Of a DNA stretch of 64,000 nucleotides, positions 56,701 through 64,000 are shown one piece after another; position 1 is the stretch's first letter, and every line of letters starts with the position of its first letter. The stretch lies in the NCBI RefSeq assembly GCF_019059575.1, contig NW_024882906.1, positions 97,197-161,196 of the forward strand, written 5' to 3'. Origin of the DNA: Amphibalanus amphitrite. Lineage: Eukaryota > Arthropoda > Thecostraca > Balanomorpha > Balanidae. The notes under the pieces were generated by a model, which had not been told where the DNA came from, did not search any database, and was given only the letters and a program-made list of their open reading frames with translations. A program made the translations under genes and the position numbers.

Positions 56701-59700
56701 TTGGAGACGGGTACGGAGGTGACGACAGGGCAAACCGACACTGCAGATTCTGAGGGACGCGCACAAGGGCTTGAGGTAGGGGCAGTGACCGCAGAGGTAG
56801 AGGCATTCGTGGTTCCTGCAGCGGCAGCAAGGCTTGAGACAGAGACATTCCCAAAATTGCAAACAGCGGAGCTTTCAGAGGTAGGGCCATCTTCAGGTGC
56901 ATGTGGAGACGGCGTGGTGGAAACAGAAGAGACCGGAGACTTCATACCACTTGAAGCCGACCTCGATGTCTTCCCTGCCATTCTCGGCAGCATCGGGTCG
57001 CTTTTGGCAGTGTTCGCCTTGCCAGCAGACGCCGCGATGCAGGCCGTGGTGGCCGCAGTGCTGACTGCGGTAGTAGCAGTTATTGCCGAACAAGTAGAAG
57101 GTGCCGAAGAACATGTCAAGATTGAAGGCAATGTAGTGTTCATCTGCGACGAGGTTGATATTGGTTCTGCTACCTGTTCTTCCACCTCAACAATCGCTTG
57201 AGACTGGTCCATAACCTCTTCGGCAACATCCTGTCGTTCTTCACGCACTTCCTCCTCTTGCCAAACCACTGGGCCTTCCTTCACCGGATCTTCTGTCGCA
57301 CCTTCCGAAGGTGTGGTCGTCGTCTCGGTCGACTTCGTCACAACAGTTGTCACTCCTGACGTCTTGTTCTCCTCCTCCGCCGTCCTCACGCCACCATCCT
57401 GAGCTGCAGTCACGGAAGAGCCCGAGGAAGCCGAGGCAGTTGCCTGTCTTGACACAGCCACAAGCGACACCGGAGAATTTGCGATGATCATCATAGGAGA
57501 CCCTGACGAAGGTGGTATGATCAGCGGCGCCTGAACTCCGGACAAGCTGGACGCAGTGGTGTTCGAAACCGCCGACAGGTCGCACGCTGTCGTCGTGTGA
57601 CTGGAGACATTTGCAGTAGCTACATCCGTGGGCGGCGTAGACGTACTGAGCACCATGTCCGCAACAGAGGTCACCACCGCGGAAGGTCCACTTTCAACAC
57701 AATGAGACGCACGAACGGCGGAGACCAACGATCCCAAGTTCGCAGCCGCCGAAGCGACAGCTGCCCGCGCACTTGCTGCCGATGTTGAATCTGCAGAAGC
57801 TGGTGATGATGAGGATGCCGAAGTGAACGTCAGCTCAACATCTAGCACGATTTCATCAGGAACAGTTGGCGAGGCGGGACGTGGGTCATCCGATCGCCGG
57901 CGACCGGCACGCATGCGAGGTTTGGTCTTTTTCCTGACACCACAGGCGGTAACAGGAGCTGCTTTGGATGTGGCAGGCTCAGTAGCTTTCTTTGCTTTCT
58001 TTTTAATAGGTCTCGCATCCTTTTCAGGGCACACTGGAAATTCTTTGTCAGCTGGTTTGTCAGCCGGTGGTTTTATCTGAGACTGCTCCACGATCTGTTT
58101 AGCGTCCTGCGACAATGAATCATTTTTAGAGACAGAAGGTTCGTGACTTCCTTGTTCTGCCTGTGTCTCACAAACGTTAAGAGTAGCTGTTTCTTTCGTC
58201 GCACCATCCGAAGGAACAGACGGTAGCCCAGCGGAAAGATCAGGCACCGACTCTGCGACCACGCTTGAAGTTGGCACCTCAGAACGCACGCCCTGGGGTT
58301 GCGTTTCAGTCGCTTTGGACATGTTCGCTTCGTTATTTTCCTTGTCGACCATATCGTTGTTCACAGATTCTGTGGCCGCTACAGATGTTTCAGATCTCGA
58401 GGTGGGTATGTTAGAAGTCAGACTTTCCCCTGGAATGCTTCCCACGTCAAGACCGTCTTCTGTAGCAGAAGCCGCTTCACGAAGTTCTTTCGATGGTTCA
58501 TCGGGCCTCATGGATGGTTCCGTCTGCTCTGTGGTTTCATGTTCATCCATCACATCAGCATCTTTAGCCTCCACCTCATCCCCAACACGAGATGGTTCAT
58601 CATCCTCACCCGCTGACTTCCCGCTTTCTGTGACAGGTTCTGCATCCACCAAAGCTCCTGCTGACCTTCGCTCCCCCAACGATCTATCCTCACCATCAGC
58701 AACTGTCTCCGCTTCAACTCCTGCTCTTTCCTCGATGTCCACCGTCCCCCGTCCCGAACTGTGCTCCTCCACAGCGAGGGTGGCTGTCGAAGGTGCTGTA
58801 GTGGCAAGAGGACTCAAAACAGCCACAGGGGGTGGTCGATCTCCAACTGCGGGAATCTCGGACACCTCAAAACCAGCCGAGTCTAAGTGCAGGAGCGGTC
58901 GACGAGACACGAGCGGTAGCATATTGGGATCCTCTTCAGCAGCGTCTGCACGGTTATGAGCTTCGCCCAGTTCCGCGATATCGTCTGGCACAGGTTGAGT
59001 ATCAGCCTCTTCGATCGGTGTGTTGTTGCCTTCGTCATTTCCTTTCAAGCCGCCGATTTCTGAGGCCCTCCTCGCAGACTTGGCGTCTTCGATGTTCGGC
59101 GAAGCCGTCTTCTTCGCTTTTTGGACCCTTTCAGGCGATTCTTTTCTCTTCTTTGTCGATACTTCATCCGTGTTCTGATCGTCGTCTTCCGTCACATCTT
59201 CATCCAGTCGATGCAGAGGACTTAGCGGCATCATCGCTATATCTCGCCCATCCCCTTCGGTCAAGGGTTCCAGGTCATCCTTCAGCTGCGTCATGTTTCG
59301 CAGCATGTCAAGCACGTTCAACTCCCCAGCTGGCATTGACAGACGTCGCTCCCACTCCGGCGCTTGACGCTTCTTTCGTTCCTTCTTCCGACGTTTGTGA
59401 CCATGGTGGCGACTGGGTGGACCTTCAGCCGACACAGGCTGAGGAACTGAAAAGGCAGAGTCTGACTCGGCGACTGACTCCACACGACTTTCACCAAGGG
59501 CTCGGGTGGTCTCAGGAGACACATCCTTCTGAGCTCGAGGCGTCCTTGAAGGTACCTGGGATCCTTCCGTAGCAGAGTGATCACCTTCGTTCCTTTCCGT
59601 CGCGAGTGTTGAGCCTGAGTTGATTATCGATGGCATGTCGCATTTCTCTGGAGTGGGAGTCAAACTGGGCATCACAGGCATGTCGAGCTTTCCTGGGGTG

Positions 59701-61915
59701 TCACAGTTAGAGCCGCTGTCGTCAGTCCTCTCTGAGCTGGTCTCTGAAGAGCGGATCAGTGATTCGCCATCTGGTGTTTCATCTGGTGAGGTGAGTGTAG
59801 ACGCCGCAATTCTGCTTTTTCGTCGAGGTGCTGTGGAATCAGTAGCCGCTTCCAGACGCTCCGACACATCCGTCGTTCCTCCTGATCCACCAAGCTTGCC
59901 TTTCACCTGGCTGTCAGACGACGAGGACATTCCCTTCAATTGCTTGCCATCCTTGCTCGTTTTCGGGATGGCAAACGATGTCTTTTCAGTCTTCTCACGT
60001 CTCTTGCCTTCTTCATCTCCCTCTTCTGGATCCAATCGCTGAGGGGAGCTTCTGGTGAACTCCCGTGATTCTTCGGAAGAACCGAAGAGCGGCATTGAGA
60101 CTCCGGGACCTCCGCAATCGTTGTCATCAATCAGTTGAGAGTCAGCCGCGCTCCAACCTGCCGGAGCTACCGTAACGCTATCGTCAGCATCCGGATAAGA
60201 TGAGCGCTTCGCTGAATCTTCCGCCGGGTTCTTTGTGTTTTTGTTTGCTTTCGGTGATGGAACTGAGTCAAAATCTTCATCGTCGCTTTCGTCAGACTCT
60301 TCAGAAGAACTGTCGGAGGAATCCTCGGATGTTTTCTTTGATGCAGTGGATATACTACTGTCCGGCCGACACGTGGTCTGTGACTTCTGCGGCGAGGTGT
60401 CAGAGGTTGCTTTCTCAGGTGAGTCATCTGCTTTTTCTGTCCGTATTCTTACGGTGGGTTTGTGAGCAATACGACTGCCACGTCGCGACGCATCTTCACG
60501 AGCATCAGCATCATCAAGAGACGGCGGTAGGGTCTCATCCGGATCATCAACAGTATCATCGTCAGAAATAGACAGATCAGCACAGAGAGTCGCCGAAACA
60601 CCGCTCGGCTCATGAAAGGATGGTGCGTGATCTGCTGAGCCACTAGTAGAGCCAGCAACGTCACCGGGTTCGTCGTCGTCGTCACCGGGATCACCATCGC
60701 CCTCTCCTTCCGCTGTCAACAACGGCATCGGCAGGTTTGGCACATCGATATCATCGACCGTTTCAACATCCACATCGGTATTCGTGGCATCATCTGCATC
60801 AATAACATGGGCACCTATGTTAGTTACTTCACCATCAACAGCGGTCGCCTTGGTTGCACTCGAAGCGCCTGAGGTGCTGCTGGATGTTAGAAGGCTGACG
60901 TCCAGAAGACCTCCCCCCTCGGGGTCGACTGTGACTAGAACCGGCATACCTTCCAGAGCCTCCAGTTCGACATCCGGTGCTTCTCCTACCTGAGGTGTGG
61001 TTTCCTCGCCTTCCGCTCTACCACTCAGAGGCTCATCACCCCCACACTCACTCGTCCGACCGGATCCTCCCTGATCATTACCGGATCCTCCCTGATCATT
61101 GCAGGATCCTAATTGATGATCATTATCCGTCTCCTGCATCTCGGCACTTTTACCACGATCGCCTTCGGTCGTTACCGAACCGGATGTCTTCGCTCCTGGC
61201 AGTGCAACAGCAGTCACCTCCGCAATAGTACGCTTCATCGGTTGAGAAAACATCGACGCTCGGCGCGATGCATCTAGAATATCCGCGAGACCCCGACCTG
61301 TCTGAGGCACATCCACCGGCAGAAGCTCTGTATCGAAATCCAGAAGCAGAGGACTAGAAGACCGTGGGAGACTCCGAGCCGGAGGTTGTTTCTCTTGTTT
61401 CTCGTCATTCTCTGGATGTAACGAGGTGGCCAATGTGACTTTCACCCCTGACGCAGTAGCAGCCAAAGCACCCGCTGGCCAAGCTTCGCCAAGACGAGTA
61501 CCCGACGCTTTCTTTGATGTTGTCAATGAGTCTTCATCATGAGGAGGTTCTGCAGGTGACGCACAGGTGAATGGTAACGGCGACTGTGACCTCAGTGGAG
61601 AAGATCCAGACTGCTTTGGAGCTGCATGTTCTGACGTGGTCTGCAACGCCTCCACACGCTGCGTTGGGTCCGCATCACGTGATTCCTGCCCCGATGCGAT
61701 AGAATCGTCCGAGTCAGAATCGCTTGCAGGATCCGGCTCCCCTGCAGGGCTGGCAGGTTCGCGAAAGGGACTGGATGGCTCTGAGGCCGGGCTGAGGGCC
61801 TCCTGATTGCCAGACTTCGCGTCCCCTTTGCCACCCTTGGTGAGTTTGCTTTCAAGGATGCGAAGTCTTCGCTTGGAGCGCCTATACGCTGAGCGCTCCT
61901 CACCGGTCAGCGGAC
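45467..61915 (-). CDS. ICE1: ICE1-like protein, little elongation complex subunit 1 (5' end missing)
   Basis: Exons on the minus strand: 61915-51116, 50755-50620, 49884-49668, 49227-49053, 48456-48268, 47767-47576, 46578-46483, 45873-45467. Every junction is GT-AG with matching phase, giving about 4070 codons. The visible N-terminus is helical and basic (GEERSAYRRSKRRLRILESK), then about 3550 disordered residues, then a leucine-rich helical domain of about 500 residues. That domain has the ICE1 pattern as I know it: SYLLAVMSSWP, later PKWTNDCPLEKAVVPLL (compare W-T-x-D-x3-x-K-x3-P-L in vertebrate ICE1) and VTSAARYAIDLLL. ICE1 scaffolds ELL-containing complexes for Pol II snRNA gene transcription in the nucleus. 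The exon structure is strong; the name rests on recalled patterns and is moderate. The last exon could instead stop at a weak donor (45761/45760). Confidence 0.72.
45880..46130. repeat. GA microsatellite with GACGAGA variants
   Basis: GA repeats with CGA interruptions, beginning right beside the acceptor of the last exon of the ICE1-like gene. On the coding strand this is a pyrimidine tract of about 250 bp. Confidence 0.95.
46350..46480. repeat. Short tandem repeat with CACTGGTGCTGCCACCTA
   Basis: Three to four diverged units of about 40 bp in the intron before the last exon. Confidence 0.6.
46735..47217. mobile_element. hAT MITE, 8-bp target duplication ATCATTAC
   Basis: TIR CAGGGCTGCGGAGTCG and its complement; exact 8-bp duplications at 46727-46734 and 47218-47225. 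ACTCCGACTCC motifs lie inside both ends. It lies in an intron of the ICE1-like gene. Confidence 0.92.
47818..48156. repeat. Palindrome of (GA)n, 40-bp arms and (CT)n
   Basis: A GA array (47818-47872) and a CT array (47965-48156, with a few TGTCTC units) flank arms that pair with each other: GATAGAGTACCAGACTCCC with GGGAGCTTGGTACTCTATC. The whole forms one long inverted repeat in an intron. Confidence 0.88.
48590..48855. mobile_element. Foldback MITE in an ICE1-like intron
   Basis: Left arm CCCGTGAATTTCC and right arm GGAAATTCACGG belong to inverted arms of about 50 bp that also pair through GTTTTTTTTCCAAA and TTTGGAAAAACGC. Confidence 0.78.
49332..49505. mobile_element. Foldback MITE in an ICE1-like intron
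   Basis: Ends GGGTCTGTTCCAGTCGCACT and the complement; arms of about 50 bp continue through CTCTAAACTCCTCCAAG. Total about 174 bp. Confidence 0.85.
50050..50253. mobile_element. Foldback MITE in an ICE1-like intron
   Basis: Outer arms CCTGAGGCCAGTTTTAC and GTAAAACTGGTCTCAGG pair, as do inner arms AAGACCGCTTCACA and TGTGAAGCGGTCTT and the CTGCCGG/CCGGCAG segment between. About 204 bp. Confidence 0.85.
50366..50597. mobile_element. TA-flanked MITE in an ICE1-like intron
   Basis: TA at 50364-50365 and 50598-50599. The TIR starts CCGTAAAGTAGGGCTATTTG and holds two GGGGCTATTTGAGACAG-type units at each end. 232 bp, non-coding. Confidence 0.88.
51116..61915 (-). CDS. ICE1: Giant 10.8 kb exon of the ICE1-like gene
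   Basis: A single open frame of 3599 codons between an acceptor (TTTCAG, ending at 61916) and a donor (GATTG/gtgagt, last base 51116). Composition is Ser/Thr/Glu/Pro/Arg-rich with few hydrophobic clusters, so mostly disordered. Short repeats occur: NDQGGSG twice near 61090 (21-bp DNA units) and RRRxxTSE-type basic-Ser motifs around 54500-53900. A more ordered basic island (FDWSRRLRRLQ, RRGSLRRAAKLPG) lies near 56540-56420. Length without stops excludes chance. Confidence 0.93.
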
Positions 61916-63480
61916 CTGAAACAAAGAGAACAAAAAGACAGCGTTAGAGTTATGCTCTTCATTGGTCACTGGGTTTCATGCAGGGGGGGGGGGGAGACGG
62001 TCAAAGTTACGCTCATCACGGTTTGCTGAATATGAAACAGGGAGAGAGGGCAGCATTGGCATCACACTCGTCAACGCTCAGTGGACCTGACACAGAGAGG
62101 GAAAGAGACAGAGTCAGAGAAAAGTCTGAGAAAGAGAGTCAGAGTGTTTGTGTTGGTTCAGCATATTATCAACGGCTGTATTTGACAGTTGACACACTCT
62201 ATTTTAGTTTTTTTTTTTACTTTTTAAAGAACTATTAAGTACTCACGGCAACACATCGCAATCTGGCAAAACTCTGTTTCAAGTTTAGTACAAATATAAA
62301 ATGTAGGTAATCAGATATTGCTTATTAGGACGTTATTGGTTACATTTTCTTTAATATCATTCGAAGTTAGGGCAAACAAGAAAAGATCGGATTGGTTTGA
62401 ACAGGTCAACACAGAGCAATCACGGGCGCCCCAGCAGTCCAATCGGGCCAAACAATCACGATTGACCATAGAGAGGCATCGCACAGAAATGTCGCTCAAT
62501 TTCGCCGCCAATTTACTCCGCAAACAGACGCAGATTGGTCGCGGGACAATTTGTGACGTAATGCCGTCCAGAAAGTTGCTGGCGAAGAAAGTAACAAAAT
62601 GATAAAAACAGAATTCTTGTATTTCAGTCTCATCCCATCGGTTCATGTCTATGATGAGAGCTAACGCCGCATAATTTCTACCGTTCAAATCAGCTAGCCA
62701 AGGATAAGGTGCATGGTTCAGGCACGGTTCAGGTAAGCAAAACTGCAGATGAATCTCGCGACATCTCAAGCAGATCCCTCTCACACGCAGAACTCCTTCA
62801 TTTTGTACTCATTCTCCTCCCCCGTCCTCAACACGTATCTACCATACCCTTGGGCAGCTCTTCTACCAATCCTCTCCCTCTCGCTCTCTCCCGCCTTCCC
62901 TCCCTTCCCTTCCTCCCTCCCTCCCTACTCATTATACATTCCATTCTTCACACTACCATCAGTGTATTTCTATCACGCCTGTGAAACACCTTATTTCCTC
63001 ACTCGCCGTACCAACAATCTCTCATACACCTGAACACATAATTACCAAACCCAAGGATCCCTATCAACCCCTCCAGCACTCTGCGAGCCTCACAGCTGTT
63101 GGAATATTTGTCACACATTCATTAAGCCTCCTATACCCCTCTTACCTCAAACTCCCTGTCCTAACCAAATCTCATGTCTACCACATCCTTTAAGCAGCCA
63201 ACCCCGCTCCCATTCGTTTCACCTTCCCGAACCCACATCCTCCATATCATACCTGCCACACCTCTTAACTTGAACACTCACTCCTACCCTCCCCCTCCCC
63301 CACGGCGCCAGGACGACCTTGTCAAACACAAGCCCCCTCGGGCAACACCCAGGTTGAACCGTAACTGACGGGAATTGACCCAGCGTTTTTTTTCGAACTA
63401 CTCCGCCACCCATGATCAGGTGACCAGGAGTGCCCCCGCCCTCAAACCCAGCGACTAGCAGAACCTTACGTTAACTCCAG
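61916..63480. other. Upstream flank or intron of the ICE1-like gene, 5' exon not found
   Basis: Next to the giant exon lies a repeat of its own acceptor: 62075-62105 on the minus strand reads TGTCAG/GTCCACTGAGCG, like TTTCAG/GTCCGCTGACCG at 61916. The sequence then holds a G-run (61983-61994) and a pyrimidine-rich part on the plus strand (62860-63370). An unlinked minus-strand frame of 157 codons (62784-62311) has no recognisable motif and is not called. A first exon with start codon in the right phase could not be identified. Confidence 0.45.
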
Positions 63481-64000
63481 GGCCTCGTTTCATAAAGCTC
63501 TGCCGTAACTTACACCTTTCCGTAATTTACACCCTTTCAAACTACGGAGCGCAAATAAAGCCGTTTCACAAAGCCACAACTGGAATTGTTTACACCTCCG
63601 TAACTAAGCACATTTGCGTAGTTGCCGTAATTTATCAAGCGTCCTACAAATTACAATTTCATGTCAATACTTATTTTTTACGAGAAATTATAAAACAATT
63701 ATGTTGAATTTAAATCTTAAAAATTATTTATGGAAAAACAAAATTGATATTGACGACCATCCTTTATTAAAACAATACATTGAAAACAGCAGAAAGCCAG
63801 CTAAGCAGAAGTGCCTAACTACGAAAGTGGCGCGGCGCGGCGAATAAACAAAATTCCGATAGTGGCCACAAAAAGCGACTGGTACAGAAGATTTGCAGTT
63901 TCTTTTTCTCATTTTGGCTGTTCTTTCTACCTCACCGGGCTCAACATTATAAAATATTAAAAATTAGCTTCGAATTTTCACATTAATTCAATTCACGTAA
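63481..64000. mobile_element. Left part of an unclassified repeat, runs off the window
   Basis: GGGCCTCGTTTCATAAAGC opens a block with four CCGTAA(C/T)TTACACC-like units (63505-63625), an arrangement common at ends of DNA transposons. A small frame at 63701-63847 (NLKNYLWKNKIDIDDHP) is basic and unrecognised. The other end is outside the window. Confidence 0.4.

Noticed and set aside
56575..57201. Plus-strand frame of 208 residues rich in Val/Glu/Ala
   Set aside because: Antisense shadow of the giant exon.
62311..62784. 157-codon minus-strand frame as first exon of the ICE1-like gene
   Set aside because: No coding-like motif, no donor in the needed phase identified.
1..64000. CRISPR arrays, bacterial operons, tRNA or rRNA genes
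   Set aside because: None seen; all tandem repeats found are satellite-like or transposon parts.

Overview
The window is animal nuclear DNA. It has spliced genes with GT-AG introns and a dense, nested load of eukaryotic transposable elements: two Ty3/gypsy retrotransposons, an APE-type non-LTR retrotransposon, a Penelope-like fragment, Tc1/mariner and hAT elements, and many foldback MITEs. No bacterial signal was seen. An arthropod, perhaps a GC-rich crustacean, fits the style of the repeats, but I cannot name the species.

Host genes. (1) Minus strand, 35.5 to 29.9 kb: a five-exon gene for a protein of about 406 residues with an N-terminal coiled coil, an F-box and leucine-rich segments. All exon phases agree. 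(2) Minus strand, 61.9 to 45.5 kb: most of a very large gene with one 10.8 kb exon and seven short exons. Its C-terminal helical domain resembles ICE1, the scaffold of the little elongation complex for snRNA transcription. The 5' exon or exons were not found. (3) Minus strand, 11.9 to 11.3 kb: a leucine-rich exon split by a TA-flanked MITE. (4) A weak candidate terminal exon on the plus strand at 43.7-44.0 kb.

Layout. 0-1.2 kb: gypsy integrase remnant. 1.7-3.3 kb: 20-bp minisatellite. 3.4-6.0 kb: two TTAA-flanked elements (families A and B). 6.2-6.9 kb: GC minisatellite. 7.7-10.9 kb: TIR element holding a Penelope fragment with inverted flanks and candidate hammerhead ribozymes. 12.0-16.2 kb: family A copy split by a 3.3 kb element that itself holds another TTAA element. 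16.2-25.3 kb: gypsy element on the minus strand, split in its protease by an intact non-LTR element on the plus strand. 25.7-28.7 kb: decayed mariner and another TIR element. 29.9-35.5 kb: F-box gene with three family C copies in its introns. 35.6-43.4 kb: nested family B, D, hAT and other elements plus a GC minisatellite. 45.5-61.9 kb: ICE1-like gene, with foldback MITEs in most introns. 62-64 kb: upstream flank and the left part of another repeat.

The most unusual signal is a set of TTAA-flanked, non-coding, roughly 1 kb elements (A, B, C, D, I). They share G-run/C-run hairpins just inside the ends and interiors packed with AGGTCA/TGACCT, the nuclear-receptor half-site, including exact AGGTCAnTGACCT palindromes. 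Three copies of one family lie in introns of the F-box gene, two of them head to head. All coordinates and counts were made by eye.
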